A DNA stretch of 5,325 nucleotides, from NCBI GenBank assembly GCA_001468855.1, contig LDIV01000002.1, forward strand, positions 73,330 through 78,654. Reading direction: 5' to 3'. Positions 1 through 5,325 of the stretch are shown here, one piece after another. Position 1 is the first letter of the stretch. Each line of letters begins with the position of its first letter. The DNA is from a candidate division TM6 bacterium UASB124 (GTDB lineage: Bacteria > Dependentiae > Babeliae > Babeliales > RVW-14). Below the pieces are notes generated by a model. The model did not search any database, was not told the DNA's origin, and saw nothing but the letters and a program-made list of their open reading frames with translations. Position numbers and translations under genes: made by a program.

Positions 1-534
1 GTACCAGTCGGTGCAACGAATTGGCGGGCATGAGATGGTATTGAGGGTGTTTTTGATGGTCATATTCTTGAATGTAACAGTGATGCCGCCGTCGACAAGA
101 AGTTGAGAATATTTACCAAGAATAAGATTATGTCCGTTGCCATTGATGACAATGTCAGAAGAAAGCTTGACAAGTTGATTGTCGGGAATGATTAAATCGT
201 CCATGAATTCATATGTTTCTTTAGGTGCTAGATTGTAACCGCTATTATTTGTTTCCCAGATTTGGTTATCTTGTAAGAAGAGTTTGTTGTCATCGGACGT
301 TTTAATGATGTGCTGCTTTTTCCACCAATCCATACTTGCATCATTAGTAATCTTAAATTTAGAATCATATCTATTGAGAGAGATGTAGGAATTACGGCTG
401 TCCCATGTCCAGCTGCTGTTGATTGAATCATGCCAGAGTTTGCCATAGAGGTTGACGCGGGCATCGGCAAGTGAATGGACATTCAAGTCGTATCCTGAGC
501 CGAGGGCTGAGTTACCGACGGTGATGCCGGTGTT
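1..534 (-). repeat. Linker and second beta-helix of gene B, cut by the window edge
   Basis: Starting with GITVGNSALGSGYDL after the last blade, this stretch repeats the gene A linker and helix at an offset of 4166 nt. It includes YGKLWHDS, LNRYDSKFKI, WETNNSGYNLAPKETYEF, INGNGHNLILG and VTFKNMTIKNT, and ends in CPPIRCTDWY. It shows that gene B continues with the same helix-propeller order as gene A. Confidence 0.85.
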
Positions 535-2367
535 AAATGATTGGGGGCTTGTGTTGTATGTGTAGTTTACTTTATATAATCTACCTCCAAGGGCAGCTCC
601 AAAGACAAAATATTGGCCGTCAGGACTCCAATCTAAGCCAACATTGGTTTGGTAAGGTTGAAATGCCGTTATATATTGTAGTGTTTCACCGACTTTTTTA
701 TACAAGAGTACCCCCCAATTGTAGCCAAGGAGTACGTAATTACCATCGGGACTCCATGCCGGTCCAAATGTACCGGCTGAACTTCCACTCCACACCAGGG
801 TTAATTTTTCTTGATCGAGGCGATAGAGTTTATTGGTTGCACCACCGGCAGCAAAGAGGTATTTGCCATCAGGAGTCCATTTAATATAAGGACCGCCATC
901 GATTTCCTTTGTTGAATAAACAAGTGTTAACGAGTTGCCGTCAAGTCTATACAATCTATCGCTTTGTCCGCCTGAACCACCATTTCCAACAGCAAGATAC
1001 CGTCCGCTTGGGTGCCAATCAAGCGATAGTGTACTATCGGTGATTGTTAATGTTTGAAGTAAGGTTAATGATTCATTTTGGAATGAATAGAGTCGACTTT
1101 GTCCACCATAGATTCCATATGCTAAATATTTTCCATTAGGGCTGAATGTAATTGCTGATGGGGCGGTTGTGCCGGAAAAGTTTTTAATGTATGTTATGTT
1201 TTCAAGCTCTATGCGATAAAGGTTCATGTTGTAATAGTTGCTTCGAGTTAAAATATATTTGCCATCAGGAGACCAAGCTGCTTTATATTGATAAGTCGCT
1301 GCGGCGGATGAAATTTCAACAAGTGTATTAGTTGTTGGGTTGAGTTTATAGAGTGAAATTTTAAGATTATCCCAATGTAGTGATGCAACATATCGTCCGT
1401 CAGGGCTCCAGGCTGGAGCTCCCCAGGGCCATGGCGTAGTTGATTGATATGCAATATTATAAAGTGCTGTAGGATCAGAGCTACTCAACGTCACTTTGTT
1501 ATCAAAATATAAACTTCCCTTGGTTAATCTGATGCCTGTATGTGTCGTTTGTAACGTGCTACCGTCAAAAATAATTGAAGATGTTTTATCAGACATCTGA
1601 ATTAATGCGTTATCAGTTGTGCTTGGATAGAATTCAAATGTGCTGTTTGGATCGAAAAATAAATTGGAATGAGGTGTGATGTAACTTGGGCGAACGGATC
1701 GATAACTGAGCTTGGAGGTTCCTGTTATATTAACATCATTATGTACAAACAGCTGGCCATCCCTGAATGCAAAATCATTATTGAATGCAAAAATGACATT
1801 GTCAAAACATGCTTTGCTGTACCAATCAATACAACGGATTGGGGGGGTGGAGATTGTATTGAGGGTATTTTTAAAGACAATGTTCTTGAAGGTGACAGTG
1901 ACGCCACCATCAATTAGCAACTGCGAATATTTACCGAGAATAAGATCATGCCCCTGTCCATCAACAATAGTGTTGTTAATAAATTTAAGAACTGAATTGT
2001 GTGTAAATGTTGTATTGCCCGTCAAAAATATAGTGTGATTGTTGCCCCATATGTTACCGCCATTGGAAAATGTGATGCCGGAGTCTAAGATTAGGTCATT
2101 TCCTAAAAAAAGCGTACCGGTTGTACGTAAATCTATGACGCCATACACCGGGGTGCTGATGGAAAATGTTGCGGTAGCATCGGGTAGAACCGTGAAGCCT
2201 TTGGTAAAGTATGCTCTGCCGACAGTGCTTTCTTTGTTATGAAAAGCAACGTGGTATGGCGTGTAATAGATAGAAGATGTTCCATCAAAGAATCGTGCGT
2301 AGAGTGTTGCAATTGATGGTACGATGATGAATATTAAAATAATCGATTGCATACGAGATAACTTCAT
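1..2367 (-). CDS. Gene B: secreted beta-helix/beta-propeller modular protein, 3' end outside window
   Basis: An uninterrupted reading frame of 789 codons runs from an ATG at 2367 to the left edge with no stop, so the C-terminus is missing. The start is supported by AAGGAG seven bases upstream and a signal peptide directly after it (K2 and R5, then hydrophobic residues 9-24). Residues about 60-292 look like a right-handed parallel beta-helix of the pectin-lyase type (IDGQGHDLILG, then VTVTFKNIVFKNT) and contain PPIRCIDWYSKACF at 175-188. Residues 318-611 carry seven repeats of about 43 residues with a WSPDG-like core at W320, W365, F408, W451, W497, W538 and W580, which fits one seven-bladed WD40/PD40-like propeller. 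From 612 a linker and second beta-helix begin, ending inside CPPIRCTDWY. Likely exported and binding something. No enzyme active site is recognisable and the function is unknown. By comparison with gene A, the rest of the helix and probably another propeller follow off the window. Confidence 0.9.
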   Translation of the reverse strand, partial: MKLSRMQSIILIFIIVPSIATLYARFFDGTSSIYYTPYHVAFHNKESTVGRAYFTKGFTVLPDATATFSISTPVYGVIDLRTTGTLFLGNDLILDSGITFSNGGNIWGNNHTIFLTGNTTFTHNSVLKFINNTIVDGQGHDLILGKYSQLLIDGGVTVTFKNIVFKNTLNTISTPPIRCIDWYSKACFDNVIFAFNNDFAFRDGQLFVHNDVNITGTSKLSYRSVRPSYITPHSNLFFDPNSTFEFYPSTTDNALIQMSDKTSSIIFDGSTLQTTHTGIRLTKGSLYFDNKVTLSSSDPTALYNIAYQSTTPWPWGAPAWSPDGRYVASLHWDNLKISLYKLNPTTNTLVEISSAAATYQYKAAWSPDGKYILTRSNYYNMNLYRIELENITYIKNFSGTTAPSAITFSPNGKYLAYGIYGGQSRLYSFQNESLTLLQTLTITDSTLSLDWHPSGRYLAVGNGGSGGQSDRLYRLDGNSLTLVYSTKEIDGGPYIKWTPDGKYLFAAGGATNKLYRLDQEKLTLVWSGSSAGTFGPAWSPDGNYVLLGYNWGVLLYKKVGETLQYITAFQPYQTNVGLDWSPDGQYFVFGAALGGRLYKVNYTYNTSPQSFNTGITVGNSALGSGYDLNVHSLADARVNLYGKLWHDSINSSWTWDSRNSYISLNRYDSKFKITNDASMDWWKKQHIIKTSDDNKLFLQDNQIWETNNSGYNLAPKETYEFMDDLIIPDNQLVKLSSDIVINGNGHNLILGKYSQLLVDGGITVTFKNMTIKNTLNTISCPPIRCTDWY
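535..1422 (-). repeat. Gene B propeller, seven divergent blades
   Basis: Seven repeats of about 43 residues share the core W-S-P-D-G-x-Y and a later L-Y-x-(L/F) strand, for example LYRLDGNSLTL. Variants include FSPNG, WHPSG and WTPDG. Outside the core the blades differ from each other and from gene A far more than the gene A blades do among themselves. The block is of the same overall length (about 296 residues) as the gene A propeller and occupies the same place between a beta-helix and a linker. Confidence 0.85.
1492..2190 (-). repeat. N-terminal beta-helix module of gene B
   Basis: This copy lacks the long linker and instead begins with its own cap after the signal peptide (residues about 30-130, with TGTLFLGNDLILDSGITFS). 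From GKYSQLLIDGG onward it is nearly identical to the other helix modules, through FEFYPS and SLYFDNKVTLSS. Its Cys motif reads TPPIRCIDWYSKACF, so the first Cys found in the other copies is Thr here. It also carries a run of seven C (1841-1847) at this point. Confidence 0.8.
2296..2367 (-). other. Signal peptide of gene B
   Basis: The first 24 codons encode a short basic N-region (K2, R5), a hydrophobic core of Ile, Leu, Phe and Val (residues 9-16), Pro17, and two plausible signal peptidase I sites: after SIA at residue 20 or after LYA at residue 24. No Cys sits at the cleavage region, so this is not a lipoprotein signal. It indicates export through the Sec pathway. Whether the protein is then released or held in the outer membrane cannot be seen. 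Confidence 0.75.
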
Positions 2368-2374
2368 TCCGTCT

Positions 2375-2380
2375 CTCCTT
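2375..2380 (-). promoter_or_regulatory. Ribosome binding site of gene B
   Basis: On the minus strand the sequence reads AAGGAG, seven bases before the ATG at 2367. It is preceded by a run of eight A (2379-2386, overlapping the AA of the site). The match to the Shine-Dalgarno core and the spacing are nearly ideal, and they fix this ATG rather than the in-frame ATG at codon 6 as the start. Confidence 0.85.
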
Positions 2381-2413
2381 TTTTTTGAGACATGTTTTTA
2401 TAATAATTGGTTT

Positions 2414-2443
2414 ACTATAGCAAGAGTTGGGTGGATGGTTCAA
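2414..2443 (-). promoter_or_regulatory. Candidate sigma-70-type promoter of gene B
   Basis: On the minus strand, TTGAAC (2443-2438) and TATAGT (2419-2414) are separated by 18 bases, a fair match to the -35 and -10 consensus. Transcription would start near 2407, leaving an untranslated leader of about 40 bases before the ATG. A second -10-like box, TATAAA (2402-2397), lies just downstream with a weaker TTGCTA 15 bases before it. The region is AT-rich, so chance matches are possible, but the position between an upstream hairpin and a good ribosome site is sensible. Confidence 0.45.
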
Positions 2444-2476
2444 ATTTTAATAAAAGTTTTGGTTTTGTAGAGATAA

Positions 2477-2508
2477 ACCAAGTGGCTTGGTAATCCAAGC
2501 AACTTGGT
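2477..2508 (-). repeat. Second hairpin, related to the gene A terminator
   Basis: A 14-bp inverted repeat with one mismatch (accaagtggcttgg, 2477-2490; ccaagcaacttggt, 2495-2508) closes on a 4-base loop. The outer stem ACCAAG/CTTGGT and the flank TTTATCTCT on the minus strand are shared with the hairpin at 2696-2727. It sits between the gene A terminator and the gene B promoter. It could be a second, back-up terminator for gene A, or a copy of a dispersed palindromic element. No gene lies between the two hairpins that it would otherwise serve. Confidence 0.6.
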
Positions 2509-2695
2509 AGAGTAGCAGTTTGTTATACCAATTCTGTAAAATTAAAGAATGAAATAAGTATGAATAAATATTGCCTGTGTGAAAGCAAATTGTTAATGAT
2601 AGGAGGTATGGGCTCGGTAATTTTATGGCCTAAGGGTTATGGCGATTTCAATTCACAGAAATAGTATTTAATTTCATGATTTGCTTAGAGAATAA

Positions 2696-2727
2696 ACCAA
2701 GGGGCATAATTAGGCATGCCCCTTGGT
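2696..2727 (-). terminator. Intrinsic terminator downstream of gene A
   Basis: A perfect 12-bp inverted repeat (accaaggggcat, 2696-2707, and atgccccttggt, 2716-2727) with an 8-base loop lies 23 bases beyond the stop of gene A. On the minus strand the stem is followed by TTTATTCTCT, a short and interrupted U tract. The GC-rich stem, the position and the orientation all suit a rho-independent terminator for gene A. The weak U tract leaves some doubt about efficiency. Confidence 0.7.
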
Positions 2728-2750
2728 AGTTTGTTGTGTGGTGATGAATC

Positions 2751-5325
2751 TCAGTTGATGCAGTCGTACATAATGTTGCCATATACATTGACCATTGCAG
2801 CACTGAGAATATTGGTGTTTAGATCGTAATCGGAGCCGAGTGCCGAGTTACCAAAGACGATGCCGTTGGTGAAGTTTTGGTAAGAGGTGTCGTAACGGTA
2901 GATTACGGGATAAACATCGTTTGCCTGATTTTTGTTTCCCAAAGCAATATAATTACCATCAGGGCTCCATGCTATTGAAGTGGTAAACTTTGTAGATGAT
3001 TCTGGGGTTGATGTGACCAAGGTTAAAGAATTTCCATCAAAGCTATAGATATCGTTTGTATTGTCCCAATTGCCCAAAGCAATATAATTACCATCCGGGC
3101 TCCATGTTATCGAATATGTATTTTTTATGGTTGTTGTCGATGCTTTCCAAGCTAAAGAACTTCCATTAAAACTATAGATTTCGCATACTCCGCTTTCTTC
3201 AACCCTATTCCCTAAAGCAACATAATTACCATTAGGGCTCCATGCTATCGAGAGAGTTGTGTTTGCGGTTGGTGTTGAAGTTACCATAGTTAAGGAGTTT
3301 CCATTAAAACTATAGATATAGCTTACATTGTCATTATTCCCAAAGGCCAAATAATTACCATCAGGACTCCATGCTATTGAATAGGTATCCATTGAGGTTG
3401 GTGTTGATGCTACCAAAACTAAAGAATTTCCATTAAAACGATAGATTTCGTTTACAGTATTATTTGATAAAGCCAAATATTTACCGTTAGGGCTCCACGC
3501 TACTGATCGGGTAGTTGGTGCCGATGTTACATAAACTAAAGAGTTTCCATCAAAGCGATAGATATCGCTTGTATTGGCCAGATTTCCCAAAGCAACATAA
3601 TTGCCATCGGGACTCCATGCTATTGATAGGGTGTCTTTTGATGAGGTTGGGGCAGAAGTTACTAAAGTTAAAGAGCTTCCATTGAATTTCTCGATAGTGC
3701 TATCATAACCCATGGCATTGCCAAAAGCCAGATATTTACCATCAGGGCGCCATGCTACTGAACGGGTATAAGGATTTTGAGATGTGTGTATAGCGGTTGA
3801 TAACGTTGAAAGCTTGGTATTATTCGTACTACTCAAGGTTACTTTGTTATCAAAATACAAACTTCCCTTGGTTAATCTGATGCCTGTATGTGTAGTTTGT
3901 AACGTACTACCGTCAAAAATAAGTCCCGATGTTTTGTCAGTCATATTGATGAGTGTATTATCAGAGGTGCTTGGATAAAATTCAAAGGTAGTGTTTGGAT
4001 TGAAAATTAAATTTGAGTGCTGAGCAATGTAGCTTGGTCGTACAGAGCGGTAACTGAATTTTGAAGAGCCGGTGATGTTAAGATCATTGTGAACAAAAAT
4101 CTGACCGTTTCTAAAGGCAAAATCATCATTGAAAGAAAGTGTTACGTTGTCAAAGCAGGCTTTGCTATACCAATCCATGCAACGAATCGGTGGGCATGAG
4201 ATAGTATTGAGAGTGTTTTTAATAGTCATGTTTTTGAAGGTGACGGTAATGCCGCCGTCGACAAGAAGTTGTGAATACTTACCAAGAATTAAATTGTTTC
4301 CTTGGCCATCAATAACGGCATTGGATGAAAGTTTAAGTTGCTGATTATCAGGGATAATTAAATCATCCATGAATTCGAAAGTTTCCTTTGGTGCAATATT
4401 ATTACCGTTATTTGTTGTTTCCCAAATTTGATTGTTTTGTAAGAACAAGGTGTTGTTTTCAGACGATTTAATGATGTGGGTGTTTTTCCAATTATTCATG
4501 CTGTTGGCATTGGTAATCTTAAATTTAGAATCATATCGATTGAGTGAGAGGTATGAATCGCGGCTATCAAATGTCCAACAGCTATTAACTGAATCCTGCC
4601 ACAGTTTGCCATAGAGATTAATACGAGCGGCGGCAAGAGTATGGACGTCTAGGTCATAGGCGGAGCTGAGGGTTGAGTTGCCGAAAGTGATGCCGTTACG
4701 GAAGCCTTGAGTAGTGGTGTCGTATTGGTAGGTTATAGGATAAACATCGCTTCCCTGGTCCTCATTTCCTAAAGCAATATAATTACCATCAGGGCTCCAT
4801 GCTATTGAAGTGGTAAACTTTGTAGATGATTCTGTGGCTGATGCGACTAAGGTTAAAGAATTTCCGTCAAAGTTATAGATATCGCTTGTATCGCCCCAAT
4901 TTCCCAAGGCAACATAATTACCATCAGGGCTCCATGCTATCGAAACGGTACTCTTTGGGGTTGGTGCCGATGCTTTCCAGGCTAAAGAACTTCCATTAAA
5001 ACTATAGATATCGCATCCCGCGCTTCCTTCACCGGCATATCCTAAAGCAATATAATTAGCATCAGGGCTCCATGCTATCGAAATGGTAGTTTGTATGCCT
5101 GGTGTTGATGTTACGTAGACTAAAGAATTCCCATCAAAGCGATAGACATCACAGTTTGGATAGTATGTCCTTCCTAAAGCAATATAATTACCATCAGGAC
5201 TCCATGCTATTGAATAGGTATGCATTGTTGGTGTTGATGCTACAAAAACTAAAGAATTTCCATTAAAACGATAGATTTCGTTTACACCATCATTTACCAA
5301 GGCAATATAATTACCATCAGGACTC
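2751..5325 (-). CDS. Gene A: beta-propeller/beta-helix modular repeat protein, 5' end outside window
   Basis: The frame is open from the right edge to a TGA at 2751-2753, giving 857 codons in the window. The first possible start inside the window is a TTG at 5300, but it lies within a repeat (SPDGNYIAL continues upstream in frame), so the true start is beyond the edge. From the N-terminal side it shows five propeller blades (W codons at 5325, 5204, 5072, 4934 and 4799), a linker GITFGNSTLSSAYDL, a beta-helix domain with IDGQGNNLILG and CPPIRCMDWYSKACF, and seven blades (W codons at 3752, 3617, 3497, 3371, 3242, 3104 and 2969). The tail GIVFGNSALGSDYDL repeats the linker and stops after about 37 residues. 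Blades follow the pattern SIAWSPDGNYIALG, then IYxFDGNSL and a Ser/Thr-rich loop. This is a paralogue of gene B in the same orientation. It presumably carries a signal peptide outside the window. Role unknown; a secreted or surface-bound interaction protein is an inference from the domains. Confidence 0.9.
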   Translation of the reverse strand, partial: SPDGNYIALVNDGVNEIYRFNGNSLVFVASTPTMHTYSIAWSPDGNYIALGRTYYPNCDVYRFDGNSLVYVTSTPGIQTTISIAWSPDANYIALGYAGEGSAGCDIYSFNGSSLAWKASAPTPKSTVSIAWSPDGNYVALGNWGDTSDIYNFDGNSLTLVASATESSTKFTTSIAWSPDGNYIALGNEDQGSDVYPITYQYDTTTQGFRNGITFGNSTLSSAYDLDVHTLAAARINLYGKLWQDSVNSCWTFDSRDSYLSLNRYDSKFKITNANSMNNWKNTHIIKSSENNTLFLQNNQIWETTNNGNNIAPKETFEFMDDLIIPDNQQLKLSSNAVIDGQGNNLILGKYSQLLVDGGITVTFKNMTIKNTLNTISCPPIRCMDWYSKACFDNVTLSFNDDFAFRNGQIFVHNDLNITGSSKFSYRSVRPSYIAQHSNLIFNPNTTFEFYPSTSDNTLINMTDKTSGLIFDGSTLQTTHTGIRLTKGSLYFDNKVTLSSTNNTKLSTLSTAIHTSQNPYTRSVAWRPDGKYLAFGNAMGYDSTIEKFNGSSLTLVTSAPTSSKDTLSIAWSPDGNYVALGNLANTSDIYRFDGNSLVYVTSAPTTRSVAWSPNGKYLALSNNTVNEIYRFNGNSLVLVASTPTSMDTYSIAWSPDGNYLAFGNNDNVSYIYSFNGNSLTMVTSTPTANTTLSIAWSPNGNYVALGNRVEESGVCEIYSFNGSSLAWKASTTTIKNTYSITWSPDGNYIALGNWDNTNDIYSFDGNSLTLVTSTPESSTKFTTSIAWSPDGNYIALGNKNQANDVYPVIYRYDTSYQNFTNGIVFGNSALGSDYDLNTNILSAAMVNVYGNIMYDCIN
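2871..3764 (-). repeat. Gene A second propeller, seven complete blades
   Basis: Seven repeats lie between the beta-helix and the C-terminal tail. Spacings between the conserved Trp codons are 135, 120, 126, 129, 138 and 135 nt in reading order. The first blade has WRPDGKYLAFG and an IEKFNG strand and is the most divergent; the last ends in a longer IYRYDTSYQNF strand, as does the last blade of the other propeller. Seven blades with a specialised first and last unit fit a closed WD40-like propeller. Confidence 0.85.
2941..3004. repeat. 64-bp perfect direct repeat, copy 1 (other copy 4771-4834)
   Basis: Bases 2941-3004 are identical to 4771-4834. They cover the last WSPDG core and the preceding SSTKFTTS loop in both gene A propellers. 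The distance of 1830 bp is a whole number of codons and equals the period of the linker-helix-propeller unit, so this is the best-preserved part of a larger tandem duplication. Confidence 0.95.
3829..4700 (-). repeat. Linker plus beta-helix module, gene A copy
   Basis: This segment encodes the linker (GITFGNSTLSSAYDL through YGKLWQDS and LNRYDSKFKI) and a predicted right-handed beta-helix ending in KGSLYFDNKVTLSS. It contains IDGQGNNLILG, VTFKNMTIKNT and the Cys motif CPPIRCMDWYSKACF near 4150-4200. The helix part matches gene B at 1483-1960 with an offset of 2348 nt (69 of 72 bases identical at 3851-3922 against 1503-1574). The front part matches gene B at 1-540. Confidence 0.85.
4701..5325 (-). 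repeat. Gene A first propeller, blades 3-7 visible
   Basis: Five repeats of about 120-138 nt encode WSPDG-centred blades. One carries SPDANY instead of SPDGNY (near 5060). Their characteristic loops match blades 3 to 7 of the second propeller in order: VNEIYRFNG for blade 3, CDIYSFNGSSLAWKAS for blade 5, and SSTKFTTS between blades 6 and 7. Two blades of this propeller are therefore expected just beyond the window edge. The nucleotide core aattaccatcagggctccat (plus strand) recurs almost unchanged. Confidence 0.85.
4771..4834. repeat. 64-bp perfect direct repeat, copy 2 (other copy 2941-3004)
   Basis: Second copy of the perfect repeat, in the last blade of the first gene A propeller. Identity ends at a G/T difference just after 4834 and a C/T difference just before 4771. 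Confidence 0.95.

Larger units (their letters stand above)
2368..2750. other. Intergenic region between gene A and gene B
   Basis: These 383 bases hold no convincing gene on either strand. From right to left they contain the gene A terminator, about 190 bases of AT-rich sequence in which I see nothing (2509-2695), the second hairpin, and the promoter and ribosome site of gene B. The separation and the terminators suggest that the two paralogues are transcribed separately rather than as one operon. Confidence 0.7.

Noticed and set aside
228..482. Minus-strand frames at 228-482, 1248-1454 and 1725-1913
   Set aside because: They overlap gene B in other frames. The gene B frame is continuous through all of them and encodes recognisable repeats.
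537..884. Plus-strand open frame of 115 codons, and similar ones at 1669-1917, 1712-2038, 2039-2242, 3784-3978, 4129-4344 and 4432-4614
   Set aside because: All lie antisense to the two long repeat proteins and have no ribosome sites that I would trust. Related ones appear in the duplicated modules only because the sense repeats are duplicated.
1492..2190. Beta-helix as an active pectate lyase or polysaccharidase
   Set aside because: Only the fold-type pattern is visible; no catalytic Asp/Lys/Arg set can be assigned, so no enzyme activity is claimed.
1..2367. Gene B as a pseudogene or frameshifted gene
   Set aside because: I translated the full stretch and found one continuous frame with no stop. 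The lack of a stop in the window is due to truncation at the edge.
2601..2664. Strong AGGAGG followed by ATG at 2608 and an 18-codon plus-strand frame
   Set aside because: The ATG directly abuts the AGGAGGT, so the spacing is unsuitable. The peptide is tiny, and no promoter or conserved feature supports it. Kept out of the features as a probable chance match.
2871..5325. Regular DNA repeats as a CRISPR array or satellite
   Set aside because: The repeats are 120-138 nt, in frame, and encode propeller blades; there are no short identical repeats with unique spacers.

Overview
The window is almost filled by two very large, related genes, both on the minus strand and both cut by a window edge. 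Neither has a close named relative that I can identify with certainty. DNA composition is moderately AT-rich, TGA is used as a stop, and the translation signals are bacterial: an AAGGAG ribosome site, sigma-70-like promoter elements and an intrinsic-type terminator. Large secreted proteins made of alternating WD40-like beta-propellers and pectin-lyase-like beta-helices remind me of Candidatus Dependentiae (TM6), a phylum of intracellular parasites of protists. That assignment comes from memory of the style of protein, not from a marker gene, and should be held loosely.

Layout, read in the direction of transcription (right to left). Gene A enters from beyond the right edge and ends at 2751. 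It shows five blades of a first propeller (5325-4701), a linker plus right-handed beta-helix domain (about 4700-3829), a complete seven-blade propeller (3764-2871), and a short tail that copies the first part of the linker and then stops. A 12-bp perfect hairpin at 2696-2727 probably ends its transcript. The intergenic region 2368-2750 holds a second, related hairpin (2477-2508), a candidate promoter and a strong ribosome site. Gene B starts at 2367 with a signal peptide, then a beta-helix domain (about 2190-1492), a seven-blade propeller (1422-535), and a second linker and beta-helix (534-1) that runs off the left edge without a stop.

The two genes are paralogues built from the same two modules. 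Within gene A the linker-helix-propeller unit repeats with a period of 1830 nt (610 codons), with blade n matching blade n and one 64-nt perfect identity. The helix modules are very similar within and between genes, whereas the propeller of gene B has diverged strongly from those of gene A. The proteins are probably exported surface or secreted binding proteins. No catalytic residues can be pointed to, and the function is unknown. Modular duplication and recombination between copies is the most interesting feature of the window.
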